DNA from: Deinococcus aquatilis DSM 23025
GTDB taxonomy: Bacteria; Deinococcota; Deinococci; Deinococcales; Deinococcaceae
DNA length: 60,791 bases
Direction of reading: 5' to 3'
Assembly (NCBI RefSeq): GCF_000378445.1
Contig: NZ_KB899720.1
Coordinates: forward strand, 2,501 to 63,291
Notes under the pieces: generated by a model
Seen by the model: only the letters and a program-made list of their open reading frames with translations
Database searches by the model: none
What the model was told of the DNA's origin: nothing
Part shown: one piece after another, positions 1 to 8,938 of the stretch
How the letters are laid out: every line of letters begins with the position of its first letter
How positions within the stretch are numbered: the stretch's first letter is position 1
Program-made: the position numbers and the translations under genes

Positions 1-2
1 CC

Positions 3-80
3 GAAATGCGCGAGGCTATTGGCGAGCAGATGGGATTGGTGCTTGAAGGCATTGAACCCGACGACTACCTGAGCGAGTAA
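3..80 (+). CDS. C-terminal fragment of an unidentified protein
   Basis: An open frame runs in from the left edge and stops at TAA 78-80. The visible 25 residues end in EPDDYLSE. The start lies outside the window. The short acidic tail resembles the end of small antitoxin-like or HicB-like proteins, but this is too little sequence for a family call. Confidence 0.4.
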   Translation, partial: EMREAIGEQMGLVLEGIEPDDYLSE

Positions 81-230
81 GGCGGAGGTGGACCATCTGG
101 CCCCATTGATCACCAGAGCCGCCAGACGCCCAGTGAGCGTGGTCAGTTCATCTTTGTTGCCACCTGCTCTGTCTGAGGCCTGGACGGCGTTCTGTCGAGG
201 GCCGGAAAAATTGTGCCATGCTAAAGCTCC

Positions 231-998
231 ATGTCACATATGCAATTGGTGCAGGAGCATGTCGGTTCAGGCCTGACGATCAGGGTACATGCCCTGACGC
301 ACGTCACACGTTTTTCGCGCACAGCAGACGGCGAACTCGGTGAAACGCGGGAGATGGATGGACGCTTTACTGTCGAGGCCGAGTTGAACGGCTCGGGTGT
401 GCTGCTGGAACCCGGAGCTTTTCAGTATTCGGTGGGACAGATCGAAGCCAACGTGCAGCAGCAGCAGCAGGGCGGCTTCCTGCGCCGCGCCATCGCCACT
501 GCTGGCACGGGCGAGAGCGCCTTTGCCACGCGCTTTACCGGACAGGGCAAGGTCTGGACAGAACCCAGCCGCAAGCACTTCATCATTGCCGAAATGTCGG
601 GCGACCCCAGCGACGCCATGCTGCTGGACGACCGCGCCTTTTATCTGGCCCAGGACACCATGCAGCTCGGCACGCACACGCATTCCAGCATCTCCGGCAT
701 CCTGTCGGGCAACGGACTGCGCCAGCCCAAGCTGTCGGGCCGTGGCGTGTTTGCCGTAGAAAGCCCCGTGCCAGTCAGTGAAATAGAGGTCATAGAACTT
801 GAAGGCCGCCAGACCCTGACCGTGGACGGCGATCTGGCCCTGATGTACAGCGCGTCTCTGAACGTGGAACTCCGCCCGCTGGTGCGCGGCCTCCGAAATG
901 CCATGCGGACCGGAGAGGGCTTCGTCTATGTCTTTTCGGGCAGAGGCACGGTCTACCTGACGCCCACCCACCGGATGATCTCGGGCGCTTCTCTGTAA
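231..998 (+). CDS. AIM24-like (TIGR00266-type) beta-rich protein
   Basis: A 255-residue protein of alternating beta strands and glycine turns, with a Gln run (QQQQQ) near residue 77 and the segment GFLRRAIATAGTGES followed by TRFTGQGKVW. That order (G..R.......GES.F...F.G.G.V) matches the AIM24/TIGR00266 family of soluble beta-sandwich proteins, whose bacterial function is not established. The start could be ATG 231 or ATG 240; neither has a convincing Shine-Dalgarno. It is followed by a 230-base gap ending in a forward terminator. No operon partner is visible. The family call is a recognition by pattern; the biological role is unknown. Confidence 0.75.
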   Translation: MSHMQLVQEHVGSGLTIRVHALTHVTRFSRTADGELGETREMDGRFTVEAELNGSGVLLEPGAFQYSVGQIEANVQQQQQGGFLRRAIATAGTGESAFATRFTGQGKVWTEPSRKHFIIAEMSGDPSDAMLLDDRAFYLAQDTMQLGTHTHSSISGILSGNGLRQPKLSGRGVFAVESPVPVSEIEVIELEGRQTLTVDGDLALMYSASLNVELRPLVRGLRNAMRTGEGFVYVFSGRGTVYLTPTHRMISGASL

Positions 999-1182
999 AC
1001 GTTCCTCAGCAGAGTTTGGCCGACCCTTGATCTGGGCTTCTGACGGCCTTGAATCCCCTGTCACACTGAGTAAAGTCTTACAAAGTCTTTGCAGCTACGG
1101 CAGCAGCATAACGGCGGTGCGCCCTGTTCCATATGACGCCCTCAGCCTCTGGCGGAACCGCGCACCCTAACTCCACCTTTTC

Positions 1183-1215
1183 CAGCCTCCTCCCGATGGG
1201 CGAGGCTGTTTTTTT
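1183..1215 (+). terminator. Rho-independent terminator, forward
   Basis: Stem CAGCCTC (1183-1189) pairs with GAGGCTG (1202-1208) and is followed by a T run to 1215. It lies 185 bases after the AIM24-like gene, so it ends either that transcript or a small RNA from 1000-1215. Confidence 0.8.
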
Positions 1216-1231
1216 GTTGTCTCCAACTGAG

Positions 1232-1720
1232 CTATAGCAGCGCTTCTACCGTCACCACGTCGCGCCACACGCCGTCCAGTTGTGCGTGACGCTGGTGAAC
1301 ACCCACCTCGCGGAAGCCGCAGCGGGCATGCAGGCGGCGGCTGGCAATATTTTCGGTCAGGATGCGGCTGGTCAGCTTGTGCAGGCCTGAAAGCCTGGCG
1401 GCCACCATCAGGGCCGTGAGCACTGCCTCGCCGTGTCCCTGGCCGCGTGCCGCCCGCGCCACATACACCCCGTGATCGCCAATGCCCGCGTAAACCTCAC
1501 GGGCGCTGTAGGGGGCACTCCAGGCGAACGCCAGCACTTCTCCCGCCTCCTCTATCACCAGAGTTGGATGCTGGGCCGTCTGCGGGCTGCTGAGGCGTTC
1601 GCGGATGTCATCTGGAGTTCGTAGACGCGTTTCAAAGGTAGCGATCCGGTCTTCTATGCCCTCATTGTAGATCTGAGCAATGGCGTGGGCATCTGCGGAG
1701 GTAGCGGGTCGGGCAGGCAT
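1232..1720 (-). CDS. GNAT N-acetyltransferase, phosphinothricin/arsinothricin type
   Basis: A 162-residue protein with the layout of the Pat/Bar/ArsN1 branch of GNAT enzymes, which acetylate the amino group of phosphinothricin-like compounds with acetyl-CoA. Seen are the early IYNEGIEDRIATFET segment (substrate side, residues about 17-31), the acetyl-CoA pyrophosphate loop ARGQGHGEA (residues about 92-100), and the C-terminal LHARCGFREVG motif typical of this branch. It starts at ATG 1720; a CACACT hexamer sits 5 nt upstream, compatible with a leaderless promoter. The true substrate cannot be read from the sequence, and resistance function is only a family inference. Confidence 0.85.
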   Translation of the reverse strand: MPARPATSADAHAIAQIYNEGIEDRIATFETRLRTPDDIRERLSSPQTAQHPTLVIEEAGEVLAFAWSAPYSAREVYAGIGDHGVYVARAARGQGHGEAVLTALMVAARLSGLHKLTSRILTENIASRRLHARCGFREVGVHQRHAQLDGVWRDVVTVEALL

Positions 1721-1833
1721 ACGTCAGTGTGAACCGTACCGCACCCTCTTGACCACAGAAAACGTCTTGACCACAAAAAACAGGGAAAACCAGCCCGAAG
1801 CGGATTTTCCCTGTATAAGATGTCGGTAAAAAA

Positions 1834-1935
<102 letters not shown>

Positions 1936-1942
1936 GTTTGGG

Positions 1943-1970
1943 AGTGTAGCACAGGCCATTGCAGATGCAA
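1943..1970 (-). promoter_or_regulatory. Promoter of SRP RNA
   Basis: On the minus strand a -35 TTGCAT (1970-1965) and -10 TACACT (1948-1943) are separated by 16 bases; the RNA begins about 7 bases after the -10. Confidence 0.75.
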
Positions 1971-2050
1971 GGGGACTTGCTGGAACCCGCAGAAGCCAGC
2001 CGCCGCAAAAGAACGCCGCCGGAACCCCCTGAAGGATTCCGGCAGTGCGT

Positions 2051-2135
2051 TGGTGCTGGAGATGGGACTTGAACCCACACGCCTCGCGGCGCTAGCACCT
2101 CAAGCTAGTGCGTCTACCAATTCCGCCACCCCAGC
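2051..2135 (-). tRNA. tRNA-Leu (anticodon GAG)
   Basis: A minus-strand tRNA with acceptor stem GCTGGGG/CTCCAGC, discriminator A and an encoded CCA (2053-2051). The anticodon stem CTAGC/GCTAG encloses the loop TTGAGGT, giving anticodon GAG at 2101-2099. It has the long variable arm of class II tRNAs, and the T arm reads GTGGGTTCAAGTCCCA-like. It decodes CUC/CUU leucine codons. It lies upstream of SRP RNA on the same strand. Confidence 0.96.
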
Positions 2136-2357
2136 AGGTGATGAAGCGGTAGCAATGATAGGGGGGCACAGTGTGTATGTCAAGCACGGTGTGTAGGTCA
2201 GGTTGTGCTGTGTTTGCCGAAAACGGGGGCCTGTGCAGTCTGCCCGCGCCTGTGCTACCCTGACGTTTGCCGCCGCGAGCGGTGGGGCCGCAGAGAACCC
2301 ATCTCTGTCTTTACCCCGACTGCTGCGTGCGGGACTCCACAACACGAGAGGTTCACT

Positions 2358-2633
2358 ATGATCGACAAGAAACAGACCATTCAGGACAACGCCAAGAGCG
2401 ACAAGGACACCGGCAGCACCACCGTGCAGATTGCCCTCCTGAGCGCCCGCATCAGCAACCTGAGCGCCCACCTGACCGCCAACAAGAAAGACAAGCACGG
2501 TCAGCGCGGCCTCCAGCTCATGAACGGCCAGCGCCGCCGCCTGCTGAAGTACCTCGAGCGTACCAACTACGACGAGTACATCACCCTGACCGACAAGCTC
2601 GGCATTCGCCGGGGCCAGCGCATCGTTCGCTGA
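2358..2633 (+). CDS. rpsO: 30S ribosomal protein S15
   Basis: A 91-residue protein of the exact family length. It has the S15 core: [15 protein letters not shown] near residues 19-33, then [14 protein letters not shown] and the RRRLLKYL helix, ending RRGQRIVR. S15 binds 16S rRNA helices 20-22 and seeds the platform of the small subunit. ATG 2358 follows a GAGAGG Shine-Dalgarno, which fixes the start. The gene is monocistronic: a strong terminator follows 13 bases after the stop. The upstream leader of over 100 nt could host the S15 autoregulation known in other bacteria, but no specific fold was proven. Confidence 0.97.
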   Translation: MIDKKQTIQDNAKSDKDTGSTTVQIALLSARISNLSAHLTANKKDKHGQRGLQLMNGQRRRLLKYLERTNYDEYITLTDKLGIRRGQRIVR

Positions 2634-2641
2634 TCTCCAAC

Positions 2642-2678
2642 AAAAAAGCGCCGCCTCGTTTGTAGGCGGCGCTTTTTT
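2642..2678 (+). terminator. Bidirectional terminator after rpsO
   Basis: A-run, stem AGCGCCGCCT / AGGCGGCGCT with a 7-base loop, then a T-run. It serves rpsO and the convergent gene at 2764-3225. Confidence 0.92.
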
Positions 2679-2763
2679 ATGTATCAGGCCCGAATTTCGA
2701 CTGTCTCAAAGATTCTCTGCGCGGCCACCACGTTCTTTTCACGCCTCATCCTCCACAGCCTGT

Positions 2764-3225
2764 TCACCTGTCGCTGGGGCGGGGCCGCATCCGGTCTGGA
2801 GCTTCTCGCCAGTCGCCGCTGGGAACGGGGTCTGCTCCGGGCTGGCTCAGGCGGTCGGCGCGGGCATACAGGTAGACCCACGCGGGCAGAGTCGCGCCGC
2901 CTTCCAGCAGCAATTGCACACGTTCGCGGGTGTAGAGGGGCGGCGTTTCTTCGGTGCCTTCGAGGTCGTCTAAAAAAGGTAGAGCCGCCTGCCAGTCGGC
3001 GGGTGCGTAGGTCAGGGCGTGGCCCAGCACCCGGTCTGAACTGTGGCCCTGCACCACTGCCGGGTACGCTTCCGGCGTCAGGTGCAGCAGGCGGTGGCCG
3101 TGCAACTGCGCAGGCTGAGCGGTAAAAGTGCCTCCCCGCGCTGCCACCCCTGCATTGCGTTCGCCGGGCATCAGGGTGCCGTAGACAAAAACGGTGGTCA
3201 GGAGGTCGGGCACGGAAGCAGTCAT
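2764..3225 (-). CDS. Gamma-glutamylcyclotransferase-like (AIG2/GGCT fold) protein
   Basis: A 153-residue protein opening with the [11 protein letters not shown] signature of the GGCT/AIG2 fold (the YGTL phosphate-like loop), with a candidate catalytic Glu in [10 protein letters not shown] and the downstream WVYLYA strand. Family members cyclize gamma-glutamyl peptides or gamma-glutamylamines to 5-oxoproline; the substrate here is not determined. ATG 3225 is preferred over GTG 3231 because TAGCAT (3237-3232) lies 6 nt before it, the leaderless layout seen repeatedly in this window. The gene converges on rpsO and shares its terminator. Confidence 0.85.
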   Translation of the reverse strand: MTASVPDLLTTVFVYGTLMPGERNAGVAARGGTFTAQPAQLHGHRLLHLTPEAYPAVVQGHSSDRVLGHALTYAPADWQAALPFLDDLEGTEETPPLYTRERVQLLLEGGATLPAWVYLYARADRLSQPGADPVPSGDWREAPDRMRPRPSDR

Positions 3226-3372
3226 AGGCACATGCTAGCGGGGGAGACAGAGAGGGGGCTTTGTCCGTCTATGTCTCACTCATTTTAATCATGAAGAACA
3301 ACGTTTGTTCTGTGCGGTCAGGAACGAAACCAACCCCACACACCCCACCCCGCTTGCCCGCCAGACTGAAGC

Positions 3373-4593
3373 ATGAAGCTAAAGAACGCATCCGTCCGCC
3401 CTCTAGCTTTGGCCCTCTCTGCCGCGCTGGTCGGCGGTTCGATGTTGTTCTCCACCACCCTGGCCCTTCAGGCCGCCCCCAGCACGCCCAGGCCGAATGC
3501 CGCGCCTCCTGCCAGTGCAACCCCCAGTTCACCGGGAAGCAGCGCTGTAGATCGCCGCGCCACTGCTGCCAGGCCCACGCCCCTGAGCACCGCCGAAAAA
3601 ACGGCGCTGAATGCCCTCTTTACCAAAACCCGGCCCGCCACTCTGCGGATAGAGCAGTGCGCCCCCACCAACTGTGCCGACCCTGACGGCATCGGTACGG
3701 CCTTTCTGATCAGCGCCGATGGATTGGCTCTGACGGCCTACCACGTGGTCTTTCAGGCCAAGAATCTGAGTGCCCAGACGCTGGACAAAAAGCGCTATGC
3801 CGTAGAAGTGATCGGCTATGACGATCAGGCGGATCTGGCCCTCTTGCGCGTCAAAGTGCCCAAGGGAACGCCCTTCTTGCCTCTGGCGACTGCACGTCCG
3901 GCAGTAGGCGACGCAGCTCTGGCGATTGGCAACGGCGGCGGCGATTTCCTGACATCCAAAACAGGCCGCCTGACCGCGCTGGACGCCGAAGCGGGCCGCG
4001 CCGACTTTCCGGCAGGTACGCTGGAACTGAACGCGCCGCTCATTCCTGGCGACAGCGGCGGCCCGATCCTGAACCCTAAAGGTGAAGTCACGGGCGTGGT
4101 CAGCTACATCAGCGTGCAGGGGCAGGGCAACAGCCGCCGGATTCAGTCTTATGCCGTGCCCGTGACCACCAACGATTCCAATCTGGCGGCCCTGAAACGC
4201 GGTGAAAAACGGGACGCCCCTATCATCGGGATCGGCATCGGCGGCAATCTGGCGGCCCTGACCGACCTCAGCGAGCGCGAATTTGCCGAGGCCAACCGCG
4301 TGCTGGAACTGGATCTGGGCAACACCCCCGGCGCATTCTTTACCAGCGTCTCGGCGGGCAGTCCGGCGGCCAAGGCGGGGCTGCAACCCCTCCAGTACAA
4401 CGAAGAAGGCAACCGTATTCGCGGCGACATCGTGACCGCCGTGAACGGCAAGCGCATCGTCAACTTCCTGGAGTTTCAGTTTGCCGTGCGTTCTTACGCC
4501 CCCGGCGACACCGTGACCCTCAGCGTATTGCGAGGCGGCAAGACCATCGAGGTCAAATTGACCCTGATTCCCCGCGCTACCGTGTCCAACTGA
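3373..4593 (+). CDS. Secreted trypsin-like serine protease with PDZ domain (HtrA/DegP-like)
   Basis: A 406-residue exported protease. An N-terminal signal peptide (residues about 1-34, ending LALQAAP) precedes a Pro/Ala/Ser-rich linker. The chymotrypsin-fold domain has the full triad: His124 in LTAYHVV, Asp154 in ADLALLRV and Ser228 in GDSGGPI. A PDZ domain occupies about residues 300-400 ([15 protein letters not shown]...GDIVTAVNG). HtrA proteins degrade or refold damaged envelope proteins. An unusual Cys96-Cys101 pair lies just before the catalytic domain. The start is supported by the signal peptide. Upstream, GAACAA-CGT-TTGTTC (3296-3310) is a perfect inverted repeat that may be an operator. 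Confidence 0.92.
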   Translation: MKLKNASVRPLALALSAALVGGSMLFSTTLALQAAPSTPRPNAAPPASATPSSPGSSAVDRRATAARPTPLSTAEKTALNALFTKTRPATLRIEQCAPTNCADPDGIGTAFLISADGLALTAYHVVFQAKNLSAQTLDKKRYAVEVIGYDDQADLALLRVKVPKGTPFLPLATARPAVGDAALAIGNGGGDFLTSKTGRLTALDAEAGRADFPAGTLELNAPLIPGDSGGPILNPKGEVTGVVSYISVQGQGNSRRIQSYAVPVTTNDSNLAALKRGEKRDAPIIGIGIGGNLAALTDLSEREFAEANRVLELDLGNTPGAFFTSVSAGSPAAKAGLQPLQYNEEGNRIRGDIVTAVNGKRIVNFLEFQFAVRSYAPGDTVTLSVLRGGKTIEVKLTLIPRATVSN

Positions 4594-4620
4594 TTGGAAG
4601 TGGCGGGCTGTAGGCATTGA

Positions 4621-4666
4621 AAAAGCGCTGCTGGGCGGGTGTGCACACCAATCCAGCAGCGCTTTT
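4621..4666 (+). terminator. Terminator after the HtrA-like gene
   Basis: A perfect 14-bp stem, 4621-4634 with 4653-4666, begins with AAAA and ends with TTTT around an 18-base loop. Confidence 0.88.
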
Positions 4667-4714
4667 GATTCCCTGAATTCTGCTGATTGCAGAAATATTA
4701 ATCTATAATTAAGC

Positions 4715-4744
4715 TTGACAATTCTGTGCAGAACAGAATACTGT
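4715..4744 (+). promoter_or_regulatory. Promoter with embedded inverted repeat
   Basis: A consensus -35 TTGACA (4715-4720) and -10 TACTGT (4739-4744) are 18 bases apart; the ATG at 4750 follows the -10 by 5 nt, implying a leaderless mRNA. Between the two boxes lies ATTCTGT-5 nt-ACAGAAT (4721-4739), a perfect 7-bp inverted repeat positioned like a repressor operator. The DNA just upstream is unusually AT-rich (4690-4715). Confidence 0.8.
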
Positions 4745-4749
4745 GACGC

Positions 4750-5295
4750 ATGGACTCCGCACTTAAGAAAGCAGGCGCGATGCTGGCCCACCTCGACCTC
4801 TTTCACCACATGCTGCACCTGCGCGGGCTGCTGCAACTGGCTGCACATATGGAAGAGCGGGGCGACCGCGTCACCCTGATCAGCCCAGACACCATCACCC
4901 TGATCGGCACCGAGCAGAGCGCCGCGCCCACCGTGACCACCACCAAGGGGGCCACCATCGCTTCGGGCAATGCCTACGCCGTGCTGCGAACCCTCAAGGG
5001 CCACGACGCCCCCGAATACGCTGTGACCCGCGAGGAACTGGGCGCACTGAACGCCCGCGCTGTGGCCGATATAGAGGCCGGAGACGCTCTGCGTGCCTTT
5101 GCCGACACCCTGACCCGCATTACGGCTCCCGCGCCCGCCGCTGCTGCGCCTGCTGCCACCGATGCCGAGCGCTCTGGTGCCGCTACCCCTAACGCTGCCA
5201 CCCCAAACCCCGCCACCCCGAACTCCGAACGGGCTGCCCGCCCGCGCCGGACCGCCGAAGCCGAAGCAGGCAGCGCCGACCAACCCGCCGCCTGA
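4750..5295 (+). CDS. Hypothetical protein with Ala/Pro-rich tail
   Basis: A 181-residue protein I cannot place in a known family. Residues about 1-120 look like a compact helical then mixed domain (AHLDLFHHMLHLRGLLQLA, then RVTLISPDTITLIG). From about residue 126 the chain is low-complexity Ala/Pro/Thr with repeats of ATPN, ending in a charged Arg/Glu-rich segment. It has no signal peptide or membrane segment. The start is fixed by a strong leaderless promoter 5 nt upstream, and a clean terminator follows, so the gene is monocistronic and probably highly transcribed unless repressed at the inverted repeat. Confidence 0.8.
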   Translation: MDSALKKAGAMLAHLDLFHHMLHLRGLLQLAAHMEERGDRVTLISPDTITLIGTEQSAAPTVTTTKGATIASGNAYAVLRTLKGHDAPEYAVTREELGALNARAVADIEAGDALRAFADTLTRITAPAPAAAAPAATDAERSGAATPNAATPNPATPNSERAARPRRTAEAEAGSADQPAA

Positions 5296-5322
5296 GCCTG
5301 TTCTGTACCTTGTTCTGTCCTG

Positions 5323-5349
5323 AGCCGTCCCGTGTGGGGCGGCTTTTTT
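5323..5349 (+). terminator. Terminator after the 4750-5295 gene
   Basis: Stem AGCCGTCCC (5323-5331) with GGGGCGGCT (5336-5344), a 4-base loop and a T-run to 5349. Confidence 0.88.
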
Positions 5350-5438
5350 GGCTATAAGTTCTGTACCACAGCATAGCCCTGGATTTACGGCCACCACGCT
5401 TTCCCCACTCCCCACGGACCACTGACACAAGGCCGTAC

Positions 5439-6179
5439 TTAATTTCTCCCGCGTGCCTGCCAATAAGACGATGTTTCAGTGGCGGGCAGCAGGCGGAGGT
5501 GGTCGGCGTCGGCCCGCTCTGCATGGGCGCGGTCTGCCAGAGCCTGCGCTTCCTGTGCGGCGCGTTTCTGGCCCAGCCAGCCGTTCCAGTAGGTTTGCAG
5601 CGTTTGCGTGACCAGGGTCAGTGACACGGTATCCGATCCGTCCAGCGGCTGATACAGCAGATCCAGATCGGTGAGCGGGCCACCGTTGGGGCCACCTACA
5701 GGCTGCCAATACGGAATGTCCACGGTGCGGAGTCCCCAGGCATGCAGGGCGGCGCGGCGGGCGGTGGCGCTGCTGCCTGCTTCGGCTTCGGCTTTCCGGT
5801 CTGCCTCATCCTGCCGCCCCCCGAACACGCTGTCGGCAAAGATTCCTGCCAGCCCCGCCGCCCGCACCTCTTCCAGTTTGGCGGCGTGCAGCGCCCAGCC
5901 CACGCCCCGGCCCTGGGCCTGCCGCGCCACACCCGTAAACGACGTGAATCCGGCTCCTTCCATCAGATGAAAGACTGTGCCGCCCAACACCTGCCCGCCA
6001 GAGTCTTCGGCCACCAGCACGCGGTTGCGCGGCCCCGAGACGAGGCGCGGGAACATCTGCGGCGGCATCAGCGAGTCGGGATCGTAGTAACTCTCGTCCT
6101 GCACGCGCCCAAAGGCAGGCAGGGCCGGATCGGTGGGGTCGGTCACGCGGCGCACGGTCACGGGTAGGGGAGACGGCAT
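5439..6179 (-). CDS. GNAT family N-acetyltransferase
   Basis: A 246-residue protein with a GNAT core in its first half: beta strands around [19 protein letters not shown] and the acetyl-CoA loop [12 protein letters not shown] at about residues 87-98. The second half is an Arg/Glu/Ala-rich extension not needed for the fold, ending in a helical region that may mediate dimerization. The substrate is unknown. TATCCT (6191-6186) ends 6 nt before ATG 6179, matching a leaderless start. It is divergent from the DinB-like gene at 6242. Confidence 0.78.
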   Translation of the reverse strand: MPSPLPVTVRRVTDPTDPALPAFGRVQDESYYDPDSLMPPQMFPRLVSGPRNRVLVAEDSGGQVLGGTVFHLMEGAGFTSFTGVARQAQGRGVGWALHAAKLEEVRAAGLAGIFADSVFGGRQDEADRKAEAEAGSSATARRAALHAWGLRTVDIPYWQPVGGPNGGPLTDLDLLYQPLDGSDTVSLTLVTQTLQTYWNGWLGQKRAAQEAQALADRAHAERADADHLRLLPATETSSYWQARGRN

Positions 6180-6241
6180 AGGGGCAGGATAGACCTAGCG
6201 CCTGTGCCCAGCTTCCAGATCAGGACTGCGATACTGCGTCC

Positions 6242-6784
6242 ATGACGGCTTCTTCAGTTCCTGACCCGTTGGCCTTTCCCATTGGCCCCATTCCCGATCT
6301 GCTGGGCCGCGATCAGGCCACCTTGGAGGCAGTGGCGGCGCGAATGCTGGCTACCGCGCAGGCATGGCGCACCCTGCTGAATGGCCTCACCGACACTGAA
6401 CTGAAACGCACCTACCGCCCCGGCAGTTGGACGGTGCAGCAGTTGGCCCACCACACCGCCGACGCGCACCTGCACGGCCTAATGCGCCTGAGCTACGGCC
6501 TGGCCGAGCAGCCCTACACCATTCAACCCATGAATCAGGAGGCGTGGCTGGCCCTGCCCACCAACGCCGCGCCCGTGCAGCACGCCCTCACCTTTCTGGA
6601 CGCCCTGAATTTGCGCTGGGACGCCCTGCTGCGCGGCACGGATCCGCGTGCTTTCGATGGGCAGATTTTGCACCCGGAAGAAGGCCCGCAAGACCTGTGG
6701 CGCTTGATCTCCAAGCATGACTGGCACCTGCGTCACCACCTCGCCCACGCACGACTTGCGCTGGGGCTGCCGGGAGAGCCATGA
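6242..6784 (+). CDS. DinB/YfiT-like metal-binding protein (bacillithiol transferase family)
   Basis: A 180-residue four-helix-bundle protein of the DinB/YfiT superfamily. Metal-ligand histidines are visible in QLAHHTADAH (residues about 63-72) and in KHDWHLRHHLAH near the C terminus, the typical three-His arrangement. The N-terminal PIGPIPDL and YRPGSWTVQQ motifs match the YfiT/BstA branch, which transfers bacillithiol to electrophiles; thiol use is inferred, not seen. GATACT sits 6 nt before ATG 6242. The stop overlaps the ATG of the next gene (ATGA), so the two are translationally coupled. Confidence 0.85.
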   Translation: MTASSVPDPLAFPIGPIPDLLGRDQATLEAVAARMLATAQAWRTLLNGLTDTELKRTYRPGSWTVQQLAHHTADAHLHGLMRLSYGLAEQPYTIQPMNQEAWLALPTNAAPVQHALTFLDALNLRWDALLRGTDPRAFDGQILHPEEGPQDLWRLISKHDWHLRHHLAHARLALGLPGEP

Positions 6785-7065
6785 AGAGAACGCCGTGGAT
6801 GGGCGTGGCCCTGATGGTGGTGGCAGGGCTGGTGTTGTCGGTGCTGCTGTCGGCGACCCGAGATATGCCGCTGGTGTACGCGGGCCTGAACACCGTGATT
6901 TACGGCGCTCTGGGCGTGTGGGCCTACACCCAGTGGCGGCGGGTGCGCCACGCCCGCACGGGTCAGATGGGTCAGGCCCGCTGGCTGTATCTGGGCCTGA
7001 TGGGATTCAGCGCCCTGGTGATTCTGGTGCGTCTGATGGAAGCTTTTTCGGGAGCCGCCGCTTGA
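6781..7065 (+). CDS. Small membrane protein
   Basis: A 94-residue protein with three probable membrane segments (residues about 7-24, 31-48 and 68-88), joined by an Arg-rich cytoplasmic loop (QWRRVRHARTG). No family recognised. It overlaps the preceding gene by ATGA and the following HD gene by four bases (TTGA), placing it in the middle of a tightly packed three-gene operon. The real-gene call rests on this packing and on the clean hydrophobic pattern. Confidence 0.75.
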   Translation: MKRTPWMGVALMVVAGLVLSVLLSATRDMPLVYAGLNTVIYGALGVWAYTQWRRVRHARTGQMGQARWLYLGLMGFSALVILVRLMEAFSGAAA

Positions 7066-7748
7066 GCGCAGTTCTTTCTGAGTCGGGGGCGTTGTTGGGG
7101 CCGCTGCTGGCGCAAGACCCGCGCTTGCCCGCCGTCTGGGACTGGGTGCAGGCCACCATGAGTGTGGACGCCGCCCACGACGGAGCGCATCTGGCACGGG
7201 TCGCCCGTTGGACCCTAGCCTGTGCTCCTGCTCTGGCCCCCGGTCTCGCCATCGCCGCCGCCCTCACGCACGACATCATCAATCTGCCCAAAAACCACCC
7301 GCAGCGGGCGCAGGCCAGCACGCTGGCGGCAGAGGCGGTGCGGGCCAAGCTGCCCAGTCTCGGCTTTGACTCAGCAGAAGCCGGGGCCATCGCCGCCGCC
7401 GTGCGCGACCATTCCTACTCTCGGGGGGCCACGCCGGAAACGCTGCTGGGAGCCGCCCTGCAAGACGCAGACCGATTGGACGCGCTGGGCGCACTGGGTA
7501 TCTTGCGGGCAGCGGCGGCAGGCGGCAGCATGGGCCGCGCCCTCCTGCACGCCACCGACCCCTTCTGCACGGCCCGCACCCCCGACGATACGGCCTACAC
7601 CATCGACCACTTTTTTACCAAGCTGCTGCGGCTGGAAACCACTTTTCAGACCCCTGTGGGCCAGCAGGAGGCGGCGCGGCGCACGGCGGTCATGCGGGCA
7701 TTTCTGGCGAATCTGGGAGAAGAGGTGGGGGTGGAGTTTGCTGGGTAG
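7062..7748 (+). CDS. HD-domain metal-dependent phosphohydrolase (YpgQ/YedJ-like)
   Basis: A 228-residue HD protein. The ligands are seen in order: His in DAAHDGAHLARV, the HD pair in LTHDIINLPKNHP, and a late Asp in LQDADRLDALGALGI followed by MGRALLH...DPF. That chain of motifs is characteristic of the YpgQ/YedJ subgroup, whose members cleave nucleotides. TTG 7062 is chosen as start because it overlaps the previous stop in the TTGA arrangement; a longer frame upstream simply overlaps two real genes. The stop abuts the convergent histidine-phosphatase gene with no intergenic base. Confidence 0.85.
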   Translation: MSAVLSESGALLGPLLAQDPRLPAVWDWVQATMSVDAAHDGAHLARVARWTLACAPALAPGLAIAAALTHDIINLPKNHPQRAQASTLAAEAVRAKLPSLGFDSAEAGAIAAAVRDHSYSRGATPETLLGAALQDADRLDALGALGILRAAAAGGSMGRALLHATDPFCTARTPDDTAYTIDHFFTKLLRLETTFQTPVGQQEAARRTAVMRAFLANLGEEVGVEFAG

Positions 7749-8366
7749 CTACTCCTCCAAATGTGCCGCGTCGTTGTAGCCCACCAGTGTCCAGCGGCCC
7801 TCCTTGCGGCTGAGGCGGGTCAGGCCGGTGTGCGCCAGCTGGTACGGAAAAGGCAGCACGTAGCCGGGTTGGGGCAGGGCAGGCCACCCGAACAGGCCAG
7901 ACAGCAGCGCCCGAATAGCCGCTCCGTGTGAAAAGGCGATGACGCGCCCGCCCTCCAACCCGTCTGCCCAGTCCTGCATCCGGTCTGCCACGGCCCGCAG
8001 GCTTTCGCCGTTGCCGGGGGCGGGCAATGTCCACGGGTCGCGCTGCCAGTCGGCGTAATCGGGGTCGTGGGTCACGGCGTCGGTGGTCACGCCCTCGTAT
8101 TGCCCGAAGTGCATTTCACGCAGGCGGACATCAAGGCGCAGTTCGCGTCCGGGCAAGCTCAGTTCGGCGGTACGGGCGGCGCGGCTCAGGTCGCTGCTGT
8201 ACACAGCATCAAAGCTCTGGTTGCTCAGGCGGGGGGCGAGGCGGGCAGCCTGCGACTCTCCCAGCGTGCCCAATGGCGTATCCGTCCAGCCCTGCCAGCG
8301 GCCTATGCCGTTCCAGTCGGTGGCTCCGTGCCGCACCAACGTCAGATGCAGAGCCTCACCTGTCAT
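7749..8366 (-). CDS. Histidine phosphatase (phosphoglycerate mutase-like) family protein
   Basis: A 205-residue protein with the RHG motif [10 protein letters not shown] (nucleophilic His13) and a second catalytic His in [11 protein letters not shown] near residue 151; the proton donor Glu lies in [10 protein letters not shown]. Family members remove phosphate from sugars, alpha-ribazole phosphate or nucleotides; [12 protein letters not shown] is typical of CobC/GpmB-like phosphatases. The substrate is undetermined. ATG overlaps the stop of the thioesterase gene upstream (ATGA), giving a two-gene operon. Confidence 0.87.
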   Translation of the reverse strand: MTGEALHLTLVRHGATDWNGIGRWQGWTDTPLGTLGESQAARLAPRLSNQSFDAVYSSDLSRAARTAELSLPGRELRLDVRLREMHFGQYEGVTTDAVTHDPDYADWQRDPWTLPAPGNGESLRAVADRMQDWADGLEGGRVIAFSHGAAIRALLSGLFGWPALPQPGYVLPFPYQLAHTGLTRLSRKEGRWTLVGYNDAAHLEE

Positions 8367-8815
8367 GGCCGCTCCTCGAAGTCGGGGTTGTGCTGGGCGA
8401 GGTCTGCGCCGTCGTGTAGCGCGGGCACGGGGCGCGGTTTGCCCTGTTCGTCCAGCGCCACAAACACGAAATGCCCAGTGGTCGCCAACTGCACCTCACC
8501 GCTGGCCATTGTTTCGCGGTACACGTCCACCCGGATGGTCATGGAGGTGCGGCCCACGCGCACCACGCGGGCGTCCAGCGCCACCGCGTCGCCTACCCGG
8601 ATCGGGACATGAAAATCCACGCCGTCCATGCGGGCGGTGACCACCGAGCCTCTGGCATGGCGCACGGCGGCCACACTTGCGGCCTTGTCCATCAGAGACA
8701 ACACGAAACCGCCGAAGGCCGTGCCGTGATAGTTGCTGTCTTTGGGAAAGACCAGTTCCAGCATGCGGGCGCGGCTGCGCGGGGCGGGGGCAATCGGTGC
8801 GGGCTGATCGTTCAT
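8363..8815 (-). CDS. Acyl-CoA thioesterase, hotdog fold (YciA/BACH-like)
   Basis: A 150-residue single-hotdog protein. Seen are [16 protein letters not shown] with the catalytic-region Asn/Gly segment, the hotdog helix [16 protein letters not shown], and the strand [18 protein letters not shown], the standard YciA-type order. It should hydrolyse acyl-CoA thioesters and act as a hexamer or tetramer. It is the first gene of an operon with the histidine phosphatase. GATACT lies 8 nt before ATG 8815, suggesting a very short leader. Confidence 0.88.
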   Translation of the reverse strand: MNDQPAPIAPAPRSRARMLELVFPKDSNYHGTAFGGFVLSLMDKAASVAAVRHARGSVVTARMDGVDFHVPIRVGDAVALDARVVRVGRTSMTIRVDVYRETMASGEVQLATTGHFVFVALDEQGKPRPVPALHDGADLAQHNPDFEERP

Positions 8816-8938
8816 CGGTGTCCAGTATCGCGCCTACTGGGCCAAAACAACTCACTCAGATTCAAGATGAGTAAAACATGAGATTTGGAGGGTCAGTTCA
8901 AAGATCGGGGGCAAAGGGGCGGAATGAAACGGAATGAA

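Noticed and set aside
3529..5463. A 644-codon minus-strand open frame
   Set aside because: It lies opposite the HtrA-like protease and the 4750-5295 gene, both with clear motifs, promoters and terminators; it has no recognisable domain or ribosome site. High GC gives long antisense frames.
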